Shown here: piece after piece, positions 7,705 to 16,119 of the stretch
Layout: each line of letters begins with the position of its first letter
Numbering within the stretch: the first letter of the stretch is position 1
From: Paenibacillus profundus
GTDB taxonomy: Bacteria > Bacillota > Bacilli > Paenibacillales > Paenibacillaceae
Assembly (NCBI RefSeq): GCF_021369635.1
Contig: NZ_JAJNBZ010000002.1
Coordinates: 462,949-521,269 of the forward strand
Direction of reading: 5' to 3'
Length of the DNA stretch: 58,321 bases
The notes under the pieces: generated by a model
What the model was told of the DNA's origin: nothing
The model's database searches: none
The model's input: only the letters and a program-made list of their open reading frames with translations
Translations under genes and position numbers: made by a program

Positions 7705-8769
7705 ATGACACAGGCAAACATAGAGCAATTGGAAGCAAATGCAGGTCAGGGGACGGAAATGACGGAACAGGAGGCCGCTTGGGCGAGGCTGTATGAAGCA
7801 GCCACGGCATTCAAGAAACAAGGAAGCTGGAATTGGATGTCCGATAACTGCATCTTCGGCGTATTGAACCCAGAGGACGGCAAGGTTGGCTATTGCAGTA
7901 TTATGGGAGCAAGTGAAACTTTGTTCGGCCTTGCCGTGTTCCGCGGCGGAGAAGGCTTGGAAAGCTTGAATGATATGCTGTTGGAGCGCGACGAGCGTTA
8001 TGCTTGGCTTCACCGTCAAAAATGCATGATGGCTACGTATGAGGACCGTACGGATTTGGAGAAGCATGATCTGGCGCAAATTAAGGAACTTGGATTCCGC
8101 TTCCGCGGCCGCAACGCGTGGCCAATGTTCCGAGCGTATGATCCGGGGCTTGTTCCATGGACGCTTGATGAGAACCAGGTTCGGTTCTTGACGACTGCGT
8201 TGGAGCAGGCTATAGATCTTGCGGCTCGGGTAAAGAAGGATGAAGAGCTTCTGACGCCGCCGACTTCAGGGCAGGTGCTCGTTCGCGCGCAGGAGAATGG
8301 CGAGTGGATTGACCGTTGGCTCGATCCAGACTTTGTGTTGAATCGTCCGGTGAAAGTCGAGTTCGAGAATCAGGACCGTCTGAACGATATCATGCGGCGC
8401 TTCCCGAACAAGAAAGGTCACTGGGAGACGGAATTTTTCTATGCGCCGGTAGCAGTTAAGGGAGAAGGCGAACGTCCATATTATCCGCGTCTTTGTCTGT
8501 GGGTGGATCGGCTGACGCGAGCAGCGGTCGGTTTCCATGTTGCCTATGACAGCAATTTCGAGCAGGAGTTCTTGGAGCATTTCTTACAGCTCATCGAGGA
8601 GAAGGGAGCTCGTCCGCAGAAGCTCATCATCCGCACGAACGATGGGGTGGACTTGTTCGAGAAGACGGCGCAGCGCTTGAAGATTCGCATTGAGCGCGAA
8701 CCGCGTCTCGTCTACTTGGAAGAAGCGCGTGGCGATTTGTTCGAATATTTCACCAAGCAGGAAGGGTAA
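7705..8769 (+). CDS. Conserved hypothetical protein (DUF7309/DUF6930-like)
   Basis: A 354-residue soluble protein. The N-terminal part (WARLYEAATAFKKQGSWNWM, then FGVLNPEDGKVGYCSIMG) and the C-terminal part, with ARPQKLIIRTNDGVDLFEKTAQRL, resemble two domains of unknown function that I recall as DUF7309 and DUF6930; these names are from memory. No catalytic motif, signal peptide or membrane segment is seen. AGGAGG at 7684-7689 is unusually far (15 bases) from ATG 7705, but an in-frame stop at 7693 excludes earlier starts; the ATG at codon 19 is a possible alternative. It is monocistronic between two terminators. Confidence 0.65.
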   Translation: MTQANIEQLEANAGQGTEMTEQEAAWARLYEAATAFKKQGSWNWMSDNCIFGVLNPEDGKVGYCSIMGASETLFGLAVFRGGEGLESLNDMLLERDERYAWLHRQKCMMATYEDRTDLEKHDLAQIKELGFRFRGRNAWPMFRAYDPGLVPWTLDENQVRFLTTALEQAIDLAARVKKDEELLTPPTSGQVLVRAQENGEWIDRWLDPDFVLNRPVKVEFENQDRLNDIMRRFPNKKGHWETEFFYAPVAVKGEGERPYYPRLCLWVDRLTRAAVGFHVAYDSNFEQEFLEHFLQLIEEKGARPQKLIIRTNDGVDLFEKTAQRLKIRIEREPRLVYLEEARGDLFEYFTKQEG

Positions 8770-8817
8770 TGCGGAATAGGTAGGCGACCGCTATCATTAA
8801 CGATATGAAGCAGATAT

Positions 8818-8860
8818 TAGGCATCTCTTTGTCGTAATTGGCAGGAGGTGCCTATTTTTT
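8818..8860 (+). terminator. Terminator after the DUF7309-like gene
   Basis: TAGGCATCT (8818-8826) pairs with AGGTGCCTA (8846-8854, one G-T pair) and is followed by six T. Confidence 0.7.
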
Positions 8861-8899
8861 ATGAGATCATGTATGATAGGGAATTAAGGAGGGATACAT

Positions 8900-9724
8900 A
8901 TGAAATTGTTCACTGTGGATGCATTTACGGATAAGCCGTTCCGCGGTAATCCCGCAGCGGTTTGTCTGCTGGAACATGAGATGGACAGCGAACAGATGCA
9001 GCAGATCGCGATGGAGATGAATTTGTCGGAAACGGCGTTCATCATCCCATTGGAAGAAGGAGACCGCTCCCGCTATCGCCTGCGCTGGTTCACGCCGCAG
9101 GTGGAAGTAGACCTATGCGGGCACGCTACGCTGGCGAGCGCGCATGTGTTGCGTGAGCAGGGGCTAGCGGAGGGAGAACGAATCGCTTTTGAGACGATGA
9201 GCGGCACGCTCTACGCTCTCTATGGGGAGAATGGACAAATCACGCTCGACTTTCCGGCGTCATCTATCGTGATGGTCAGTGATGAAGGTCTGCAGGGACG
9301 GTTGGAAGAAGCGCTGGGCTGCTCCATACAGGGGATGGCGCGCAGCCGCATCGAATTGCTGGTCGAGGCAGACTCAGAGCAGACGGTGCGTGAATTAAAG
9401 CCGGATTGGGAGAAGCTCCTGCGCTGCGATGAGGAAGTGATTGGCGTACTCGTGACCGCTCCTTCCGCTCCGGGACGAACGGATAGGGCGGACTTTGTCT
9501 CCCGCTGCTTCTTTCCAAGTCTCGGTGTAAATGAAGATCCGGTAACAGGATCCGCGCACTGTACGATGGCTCCTTATTGGGCGCAGAAATGGGGACGGAC
9601 CTCGTTCATCGGAGAACAGTGCTCTGCCCGCGGAGGCATGGTGCAGGTAGAGTTGCAGGGGGAGCGGGCATTGCTGACAGGTCAGGCCGTCACTGTGATG
9701 GAAGGGAAATTAACGATAGACTAG
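8900..9724 (+). CDS. PhzF family isomerase-like protein
   Basis: A 274-residue PhzF-fold protein. The characteristic motifs are all present: FRGNPAAVCLL near the N-terminus, the catalytic Glu in NLSETAF, DLCGHATLASAH, and NEDPVTGSAH in the second half. PhzF itself isomerises a phenazine precursor, but most homologues outside phenazine producers have unknown substrates, and there is no phenazine gene nearby. AAGGAGGGATACAT precedes the ATG. Its stop overlaps by 4 bases the stop of the convergent restriction enzyme gene. Confidence 0.88.
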   Translation: MKLFTVDAFTDKPFRGNPAAVCLLEHEMDSEQMQQIAMEMNLSETAFIIPLEEGDRSRYRLRWFTPQVEVDLCGHATLASAHVLREQGLAEGERIAFETMSGTLYALYGENGQITLDFPASSIVMVSDEGLQGRLEEALGCSIQGMARSRIELLVEADSEQTVRELKPDWEKLLRCDEEVIGVLVTAPSAPGRTDRADFVSRCFFPSLGVNEDPVTGSAHCTMAPYWAQKWGRTSFIGEQCSARGGMVQVELQGERALLTGQAVTVMEGKLTID

Positions 9725-11031
9725 ACCATCAAATGCTTCATCCATGAATACCATGCAATAATGGACTGCGCCCGCCGCCGCTCGGTCGAAGGCTGCAGCT
9801 CAATGCCATGCTGGCGCATTAGTTGCACCGCTTCCTCATCGGATATTTGACCGTCACGATACATGCATTGCAACAGGATGTCGCGGATGGCCGGCTTGGA
9901 GAAAAGCTTACGAACGATAGCTTCATGCCGACCCTGCATCGGCAGTTGCATCAAGTCTCTTCCTTCAGCGGTCAGCCGGACGGCCATGCCGTCAGTAGAG
10001 CGGTAGGTCTCGATCAGCCCGTAATAGACGCCGACATTAACGTAGTAGTCGGTCTGCCGTGGAGCGAACCGGTATATCCGGTGAATATCCGCCTTCAACA
10101 AGTCCTCCTCCGTCAACAGCTCCATGACGTTCATAAAGCGTTCGAACGAGTTCGCTTGCGGGAAGGGGGCTGCATCTGGCTCAACTTCCACTGGCGTTTC
10201 TGCGGCAATGGCCAAAATACGCTCTTTCGTCATCCCGCCCTCAATCCGGTATGCGCAGCTGCGAACAAGCGAGATGGAATCGTAGCGGAGTGGTTCAGTA
10301 AACTGATATTCAAACAAATAATAGATTCCGTCCGAATAGAGAAAATAGATTGGAATGACCGGCTTCGTCAGCTGCGGGCGCTGGTTAAGCGCCCGGTAAG
10401 GGTAGTAGAGCTGACGGACGCAGAAGTCCTGCGGAATTTTATTTTTCGCTTCCAAAATGAGAATTTCCCGCATCGTTTCAAATCCGGCGTCGATCTCCAT
10501 CTGTTGACTGCGTTCCACCTGAAGCGGTTCCAAATATGAGCCTACATAGAAAGAGAATTCCGGTGATCGCATCCGCCCGCTGAACGTTAATTCCAGCGGT
10601 TCGGAGCTTTCGATGCCGCGAAATCGATGCAGCATGTCGGTCATATGGGCGGTATGAAGCGCGTTCGCTTCACTGGTGGAGCTTGTCCCGTCGGCTTGAA
10701 TCGTCTGAAAGGCAGGAAAGCGAAGATACGCTTTCTCTACCGCAATGTTCTCAATGGGATCAAGCGGATGAAAAATCGGAAACGGAGCGATAATGTACAC
10801 GCCGTTCGATACCGGCAGGATGCCAAGTTGATGATCGGCAAAGCAGGGTGACAGCTCGCCGGAGGAGTCGAATTTGCACTGCAGGCGTGCCTGCACACCG
10901 GGACGCAGTCCATTGATTTGTTCGCTCGTGATCGTGAAGAAGCCCTGCGCTTCAATGTGCTCCAAAATCCGATATTGCTCGAACAGCTCGTTCCAGATCA
11001 GGTCCTTCTGTCTTAGCCTGCTTGTCGTCAC
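9721..11031 (-). CDS. Putative type II restriction endonuclease
   Basis: A 436-residue protein 16 bases downstream of a Dam-type methyltransferase in the same transcript. Residues near 177-196 read EIDAGF, then ILILEAKNK, a PD-(D/E)xK nuclease core (Asp, then Glu-x-Lys) followed by FCVRQLYYPYR. The remainder has no motif I can name; relatives are annotated with domains of unknown function (DUF6996/DUF6997 by recollection). The C-terminal 130 residues may form a winged helix. The operon position is the main reason for the call; recognition sequence is unknown, though GATC is possible given the methylase type. Confidence 0.72.
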   Translation of the reverse strand: MTTSRLRQKDLIWNELFEQYRILEHIEAQGFFTITSEQINGLRPGVQARLQCKFDSSGELSPCFADHQLGILPVSNGVYIIAPFPIFHPLDPIENIAVEKAYLRFPAFQTIQADGTSSTSEANALHTAHMTDMLHRFRGIESSEPLELTFSGRMRSPEFSFYVGSYLEPLQVERSQQMEIDAGFETMREILILEAKNKIPQDFCVRQLYYPYRALNQRPQLTKPVIPIYFLYSDGIYYLFEYQFTEPLRYDSISLVRSCAYRIEGGMTKERILAIAAETPVEVEPDAAPFPQANSFERFMNVMELLTEEDLLKADIHRIYRFAPRQTDYYVNVGVYYGLIETYRSTDGMAVRLTAEGRDLMQLPMQGRHEAIVRKLFSKPAIRDILLQCMYRDGQISDEEAVQLMRQHGIELQPSTERRRAQSIIAWYSWMKHLMV

Positions 11032-11047
11032 TTCCGTTTCCCCGCCT

Positions 11048-11884
11048 TCAGTGAAGTTCGTAATTCAATACCAGCACCTCGTCCACGTTGCCACGCGCGC
11101 TTGCCTTGGAATTGATGTTGCGCCGGGCTTGCACGATATGGATATGAAAATCGGCATACAGCTCCAAAATAAAGTCTGTCGCATGATTGGACAGCATGAC
11201 ATATACTCCGCGATCACTCAAATCCCGGAACACTTCGGCTAAGCGCCGCTGCTCCTCACGGCCGAATCCTTCCTTGGCATACGAAGTAAAGGCGGCGGTC
11301 TTCGTCAGCACGTCATAGGGCGGATCGAAATAGACGAAGTCCCCGGCTTGAGCTCCGTTGACGGCTGCGTTGAAGTCCCCTTCTGTAATGCGGATGTCCG
11401 TACGGTTAAAATAAGCGGATATATCCCGGATTGTCTCTTCCTGTACGATATCCGGCTGCTTGTATTTGCCGAACGGGACGTTGAACTGCCCCGACGCATT
11501 GACACGATATAAACCGTTATAGCATGTCCGATTTAAAAAAATCAGGCGCGCGGCCCGCTCAACGGGAGATAGTTGCACATAAGCTTCCGCATCGCGATCC
11601 CATGCCCGCACTTCATAGTAATAGCTCTCTTCATTCCGATGGATGCGGAGCGCTTCAATAAGCTGATCCGGCTGCTGCTTTATCGTACGGTAGAGGTTGA
11701 TGAGCTCCGGATTGACGTCGTTAATAACAGCCCGCTCAGGCGCGATGTTGAACAAGAGCGCCGCACCGCCGATGAACGGCTCGAAATACGAAGCTTGGTT
11801 CCAATTCATTTGCGGTAGGCGGCTGTGGATTTCGGAGAGCAGTTGGCGCTTGCCGCCTGCCCATTTTACGACCGGTTTCAGCAA
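11048..11884 (-). CDS. D12 class (Dam-type) adenine-N6 DNA methyltransferase
   Basis: A 278-residue enzyme of normal Dam length. The S-adenosylmethionine motif KWAGGK lies at residues 7-12 and the catalytic FDPPYD near 188; YFEPFIGGAALLF and FLNRTCYNGLYRVN are further Dam/DpnM signatures. It should protect host DNA from the endonuclease encoded directly downstream. D12-class enzymes with these motifs commonly modify GATC, which is inferred here. No second methylase or controller gene is present. The modification gene precedes the restriction gene, the usual order for safe establishment. Confidence 0.92.
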   Translation of the reverse strand: MLKPVVKWAGGKRQLLSEIHSRLPQMNWNQASYFEPFIGGAALLFNIAPERAVINDVNPELINLYRTIKQQPDQLIEALRIHRNEESYYYEVRAWDRDAEAYVQLSPVERAARLIFLNRTCYNGLYRVNASGQFNVPFGKYKQPDIVQEETIRDISAYFNRTDIRITEGDFNAAVNGAQAGDFVYFDPPYDVLTKTAAFTSYAKEGFGREEQRRLAEVFRDLSDRGVYVMLSNHATDFILELYADFHIHIVQARRNINSKASARGNVDEVLVLNYELH

Positions 11885-11936
11885 ATCACCTCACCCCTTT
11901 CTATTGTAATGTACTCTTTAGTATGCACCGAAACAA

Positions 11937-11962
11937 AAGAAAAAAGCGGCGGTGGAGCCGCT
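11937..11962 (-). terminator. Terminator of the DUF2935-SOD gene
   Basis: On the minus strand AGCGGC (11957-11962) pairs with GCCGCT (11945-11950), followed by a T-rich tract. It lies about 110 bases past the stop codon. Confidence 0.7.
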
Positions 11963-12070
11963 TAGACTGCGGATAGTCGTGTGAGGCAATGGAAGCCGCA
12001 CATGAGTTCGCGTTTGTCTTCTATTGTACAGAACGAAGGGGGAGAGGCGCAACAACGAAAACGGGGATCT

Positions 12071-13534
12071 TCAATAAGGCGTCCACTTCACCTTGCGGGC
12101 TTGGCTGAAGCGTTCGGCTACGGCTGGCCAATAGACGATATGCCACCAGTCATCGATATATTTGGCGCGCTCATTTTGATGCTTCAAATAGTAAGCATGC
12201 TCCCACACGTCAAGCGGCAGCAGCGGAATAACATCCCATTGGGACAGATTTTGATGCTTCTCTGCCTGAAGGATTTCAAGCCTGCGGCTGCGTGGACTCC
12301 AGACAAGGATGGTCCATCCGCTGCCTTCCACTTTCTCAGCCGCTTTGGAAAATTGCTGCTTAAAGGCGTCGACGCTTCCGAAATCATGTTCAATCTGCTT
12401 ACGCAAAGCGCCTGCAGGTTGCCCGCCGCCGCGAGGATTCATAATGTCCCAGAAGATCGTGTGCAAATAATGGCCGGCACCGTTAAAGGCGAGTTCATTC
12501 TCCCAGTATTTAATCAGATCGAAGTTGCCGGTACGACGTGATTCGGCAAGCGCGAGTTCGGCTTTGTTCAAGCCATCCACGTAACTCTGATGATGCTTGT
12601 CATGGTGGATGCGCATCGTCGTCTCATCGATATAAGGCTCGAGCGCATTGTAGGCGTAAGGCAGCGGAGGCAGACGATGTCCGCCGATAGGGACAAAGGC
12701 TTCATCCGCTCGCTCCGAGGATTCGTAGCTAGATGCCGATGTGGAATCTGGGAGTGGCTGGTTCGCGGATCGGGACGCGGAGCTGTATATAGGTTCGACG
12801 CTATTGCTGCGTACAGACGAAGCATTGAACGCTCCTGCGGGTGTTGAATTTTGCCGTCCTCCGCCGGGATGCCAAGCCTGCGAGTTACCGATATAGGCGC
12901 GTACGCCCGGTTGCTGATGTGACGTATTCACGGATTCGTACAATTCCTCCTTGGCGTCGAATGCCGATGTAGTCCAGTTCGGCATTCCGCTATTTGATGG
13001 GCTCACTTGGTATGGGGAAGCATTGCCCCTGTCGATTGCCGCGTGAATGTGCGCCATTGGCTGGGCGACGCCCTCTGCCGCATTAGATGCGCCATGACTT
13101 ACCAAAGTGAACGGTGCTTGCGTAAGCTCCTGCACGACGTTCAGGAAATATTGGGACTCGCTTGCAATATGATCGATTACAATCGGAGCAAGCGGGATGC
13201 TCTGCACCGCCTGGCTATGCCGCTTCACTTGCTCAAGCTGCTGTAGGAACTGCTCCGATTGATACACAGATGCCTTCAGCAGCAGCTCAAGCTGGTGCTG
13301 AAGCGAGGCATCCATTGCATGCGGATGATTCACGACGCTGTCCAGCCATGCGGCGGCGGTTGATTCGGTCTTGGCAAAGACCTGCTCCCATTCCAGCAGC
13401 AGTTGAACATATACTTCCTCTAGCTGGGGCACGATGGCCCGAATCACCTCGGTATGTTCCTTCTCCTGTCTCTTCCAGAATACGATTTCTTCTAGCAAGC
13501 GAACCGGCATCAGCGGCCCGTAAACATGCAGCAA
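12071..13534 (-). CDS. DUF2935-superoxide dismutase fusion
   Basis: A 487-residue protein in three parts. Residues 1-135 are a helical DUF2935-like region (EEIVFWKRQEKEHTEVI). Residues 150-280 are a low-complexity Ser/Asn/Gln-rich linker. Residues 285-487 form a full Fe/Mn superoxide dismutase with ligands in IHHDKHHQSY, GHYLHTIFW and DVWEHAYYL. Bacilli have similar long SODs (SodF-like), and DUF2935 proteins are often linked to spores; location is unproven. The start is TTG 13534, with AAGGAGGGAG 7 bases upstream. Gly to Tyr change at GHYLHTIFW differs from the NHSLFW of the SodA in this window. Confidence 0.88.
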   Translation of the reverse strand: MLHVYGPLMPVRLLEEIVFWKRQEKEHTEVIRAIVPQLEEVYVQLLLEWEQVFAKTESTAAAWLDSVVNHPHAMDASLQHQLELLLKASVYQSEQFLQQLEQVKRHSQAVQSIPLAPIVIDHIASESQYFLNVVQELTQAPFTLVSHGASNAAEGVAQPMAHIHAAIDRGNASPYQVSPSNSGMPNWTTSAFDAKEELYESVNTSHQQPGVRAYIGNSQAWHPGGGRQNSTPAGAFNASSVRSNSVEPIYSSASRSANQPLPDSTSASSYESSERADEAFVPIGGHRLPPLPYAYNALEPYIDETTMRIHHDKHHQSYVDGLNKAELALAESRRTGNFDLIKYWENELAFNGAGHYLHTIFWDIMNPRGGGQPAGALRKQIEHDFGSVDAFKQQFSKAAEKVEGSGWTILVWSPRSRRLEILQAEKHQNLSQWDVIPLLPLDVWEHAYYLKHQNERAKYIDDWWHIVYWPAVAERFSQARKVKWTPY

Positions 13535-13575
13535 TGCACTCCCTCCTTCCGCCCTAAGCTCCTTACTATTGCGTG

Positions 13576-13716
13576 TTCAAAAAGACCACTTTTCAGCGCC
13601 AAGAAGGTTGCAAGAACCCGAAGCGTATGATTCCGAAGCGAGTTTATCTCCGCAAAAAAGATTTGATACCGAATTCTATCTTGAGATACTTCGTGATCAA
13701 AAGAGGGCTTTTTGAA
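13576..13716. mobile_element. MITE-like 141-bp element with 18-bp terminal inverted repeats
   Basis: The ends TTCAAAAAGACCACTTTT (13576-13593) and AAAAGAGGGCTTTTTGAA (13699-13716) are inverted repeats with two mismatches. The interior has no open frame. The bases outside the right end (AACCTCTACTAG) recur beside a small hairpin at 45565-45586, suggesting a dispersed family. No target duplication was identified. Confidence 0.65.
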
Positions 13717-13769
13717 AAACCTCTACTAGTGTATTAGCGGCAGAGGTTGGACTATGAGAAAGAGCACAA

Positions 13770-13796
13770 AAAACCGTAAGCTCGGAGGCTTACGGC
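13770..13796 (-). terminator. Terminator overlapping the hydrolase stop codon
   Basis: CCGTAAGC (13774-13781) pairs with GCTTACGG (13789-13796), and six T follow on the minus strand. The stem includes the last codons of the alpha/beta hydrolase gene. Confidence 0.8.
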
Positions 13797-14812
13797 TTTG
13801 CGATCATATATCCTTCATCGGTATGATAGGCTGCGTTAAGAAAAGCGGCCGCTTTGCCCAAATATTCCTTGCGGTGTGTGCGATAAATAAGTTCATGCTG
13901 CACATCCGGCACAATCCATGACTCCGAAAGTTTATTCGACTGGCGGGCGGAAAGCTGCTCCGATATTTCGTAGGGCGCTTTTGTGTCCGCAGTACCGTGA
14001 ATGAAGAAGGTCGGAATAGCGTAGTTAGTCGCCTTCACTTCATTGTACGGAATTTGCTGCAGGCTCGTGCCGTTCAGAGCGGGGAAGAAGGCCCGCAGTA
14101 AATCGAGTGACGGATGCTTCGGCAATGAAATGTACTGCGTTAAGTTATGATACAGCGTATCCGGTTCGAGCAAGAACGTGCTGTCCAGTATCATGGCATC
14201 GATATCTTGAGAGAGAAGCGATGCTTGCAGGGCGGTACCCGCCCCCATGGAGAAGCCCCAGACGACGATATGCTCCGCTCCGCGTTCCTTGGCAAGCTGT
14301 ACGGCACCGAGCAATTGCTCCTTCTCGAGACGGCCGCCGGTCGCCTTCGTCTTATGCTGTTCGGAAGCAAATCCGTAATCGAACATGACCACATTATAAT
14401 CAAGCCGATGCGCAAATTGCGCTAAGTCATACATCGGCACCCAATATTCTTCCCGGTTGGCTCCATAGCCATGGCTGAATATTATCGTCCGTTTGGACGT
14501 TTTATCGGAAGGGATGTACCAACCGTCTACTAAGGTATGACCATCTCTGGCAGGGAACGCAACCGTTTCATAACGCATGCCCTTCGCCTCCATCGGGTTC
14601 GAGAAGAGCGGAGGAACCTGCGGATTGGCGAACATCCATGCAATAAAGCCATGCAATGCCAGAAAAATAAGAAGTGCGGCAACCACCGTCGACAAAGAGA
14701 GCGCGATCGCCACATGCTTCAATCGAATGCGCCGGGCGACAGCAGGAGCAGATCCGGAAGGAGCAAGCCATTCGGGGTGAAGCGATGGAGATGTTACGAC
14801 AGGTGTGTTCAT
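13790..14812 (-). CDS. Membrane-anchored alpha/beta hydrolase
   Basis: A 340-residue protein with a membrane segment near residues 30-55 (HVAIALSLSTVVAALLIFLA) and an outside hydrolase domain. The nucleophile elbow GFSMGAG, the oxyanion segment FSHGYGANRE, the acidic residue region FIHGTADTKAPY and the His of DVQHELIY form a complete catalytic set. The family includes acyl esterases and peptidases; the substrate is unknown. ATG 14812 is chosen because GGAGGAGG lies 8 bases upstream; an extension reading further upstream would translate through that site. It is divergent from the IclR gene. Confidence 0.85.
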   Translation of the reverse strand: MNTPVVTSPSLHPEWLAPSGSAPAVARRIRLKHVAIALSLSTVVAALLIFLALHGFIAWMFANPQVPPLFSNPMEAKGMRYETVAFPARDGHTLVDGWYIPSDKTSKRTIIFSHGYGANREEYWVPMYDLAQFAHRLDYNVVMFDYGFASEQHKTKATGGRLEKEQLLGAVQLAKERGAEHIVVWGFSMGAGTALQASLLSQDIDAMILDSTFLLEPDTLYHNLTQYISLPKHPSLDLLRAFFPALNGTSLQQIPYNEVKATNYAIPTFFIHGTADTKAPYEISEQLSARQSNKLSESWIVPDVQHELIYRTHRKEYLGKAAAFLNAAYHTDEGYMIAKP

Positions 14813-15082
14813 ATGCATGACCTCCTCCAGGATGTGTTGGGCAACGATGATTGTGTTGATTTTCGACAAAATCTGATGAATATAGAACTAAAGTCCCGCA
14901 AAGGGGCTCGACCTTGCAAACGTTTTAAGCTGTACTACCATCGTATGCGGTAAACCGCTTAGGGTCAACGAATCTGCTCGATTTGTAAGGTGAATGTAAC
15001 GTTGCCGTAACATTGAAACATCATTGTAAAAAATGTCGAAATCAGGGACGTTAGTCGGAGATGGAAAATTGATTGTAGTCTC

Positions 15083-15111
15083 TTTACGACGCAGGAAAAG
15101 GACGTTATACT
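15083..15111 (+). promoter_or_regulatory. Candidate promoter of the IclR gene
   Basis: TTTACG (15083-15088), a 17-base spacer, TATACT (15106-15111), about 45 bases upstream of the start codon. The rest of the 345-base divergent region shows no other clear signal. Confidence 0.55.
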
Positions 15112-15157
15112 AGATGTAACAAAGTTTCATTCTGTGGAACGAAAGAGGGAGATTCAC

Positions 15158-15907
15158 GTGGAGGAACGCGGGAAGTTGACTGTTCGCGCGGTGGAACGCG
15201 CACTTGATATATTGATGTGCTTCGCAAATGAACGCGATTTGAGCTTAACGGAAATTGCATCGCAGGTGGGCTTGAATAAGAGCACGGTCCATCGGCTGAT
15301 GGCGACGCTGGAGGAGCGGGGATTTGTAATCCGCAATGGCGACAAGTATCGCCTGGGCTACCGGATATGGGAGCTTGCCGCGAATTTGACGCAGGTAGAC
15401 GACCCAGCACAGCTGCTGCTGCCGGACATGGAGCACCTGCGTGATCAGATTGGCGAAACGGTGAGTTTGTATGTAAGGGACGGCAAAGACCGTATCCGCA
15501 TTCAAGCCGTACAGAGCAATCAGGCGATTCGGCGGGTCGCGCCGGTAGGCGCCAAGCTGCCCCTCTTTGTCGGAGCGTCAAGCAAGGTGCTGCTTGCGTT
15601 CGCCGAGCCGTATGAGCGTGATGCTGCGCTGCAGGATTCGGGCTGGCCACCGAGCATGGATCGGGAGACGTACTTGAGCCAGCTGGAGGAAGTTCGCAGC
15701 TTAGGGTACGCGATTAGCGTAGAAGAACGGGAGCCGGGTGCAGCGGCGGTGTCCGTGCCGATATTCGACCGCAGTCATCAGCTTGCCGCCGCTCTGTCCG
15801 TATCTGGACCAGTGAGCCGTATGTCGATGGAGACGCTGCGTGCCTGTGCGCCGCAGCTGATGGAGGCGGCACGGCGAATGGAGACGATGCTGCGCACGGT
15901 GATGTAG
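15158..15907 (+). CDS. IclR family transcriptional regulator
   Basis: A 249-residue regulator. The N-terminal winged helix (LTVRAVERALDILMCFAN, then LTEIASQVGLNKSTVHRLMA) is the IclR DNA-binding domain, and the C-terminal part (ETVSLYVRDGKDRIRIQAV, VSVPIFDRSHQLAAALSVSGP) is the effector-binding GAF-like domain. IclR proteins commonly control aromatic or sugar catabolism, but no obvious target gene is adjacent. GTG 15158 is preferred because AGAGGGAG lies about 8 bases upstream. The ligand is unknown. Confidence 0.93.
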   Translation: MEERGKLTVRAVERALDILMCFANERDLSLTEIASQVGLNKSTVHRLMATLEERGFVIRNGDKYRLGYRIWELAANLTQVDDPAQLLLPDMEHLRDQIGETVSLYVRDGKDRIRIQAVQSNQAIRRVAPVGAKLPLFVGASSKVLLAFAEPYERDAALQDSGWPPSMDRETYLSQLEEVRSLGYAISVEEREPGAAAVSVPIFDRSHQLAAALSVSGPVSRMSMETLRACAPQLMEAARRMETMLRTVM

Positions 15908-15965
15908 CTAGGATAGAAACAAATTGGGGTCAAGGATATCCACTGGAGAGACCTGACGATTGCCT

Positions 15966-16015
15966 TTGAATCCGAGTCATCACCGCTTATTCTCATCCCA
16001 ATGACTTGGATTCAA
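15966..16015. repeat. 15-bp inverted repeat downstream of the IclR gene
   Basis: TTGAATCCGAGTCAT (15966-15980) and ATGACTTGGATTCAA (16001-16015) form a stem with one G-T pair over a 20-base loop. There is no T run, so termination is doubtful. Confidence 0.7.
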
Positions 16016-16085
16016 CAGCGACGGAAGTGGATACGCCCGCCATTCTTGTTACCTTTTCACCTGTTTTCGAGTTTCTCGACAAGCT

Positions 16086-16119
16086 CAAGGACACAGCCAT
16101 ATTCAGGCATGTGTCCTTG
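16086..16119. terminator. Hairpin at the convergent ends of IclR and AraC genes
   Basis: CAAGGACACA (16086-16095) pairs perfectly with TGTGTCCTTG (16110-16119). It overlaps the last codons of the minus-strand regulator; the T tract on the plus side is short, so terminator function is likely but not strong. Confidence 0.55.
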
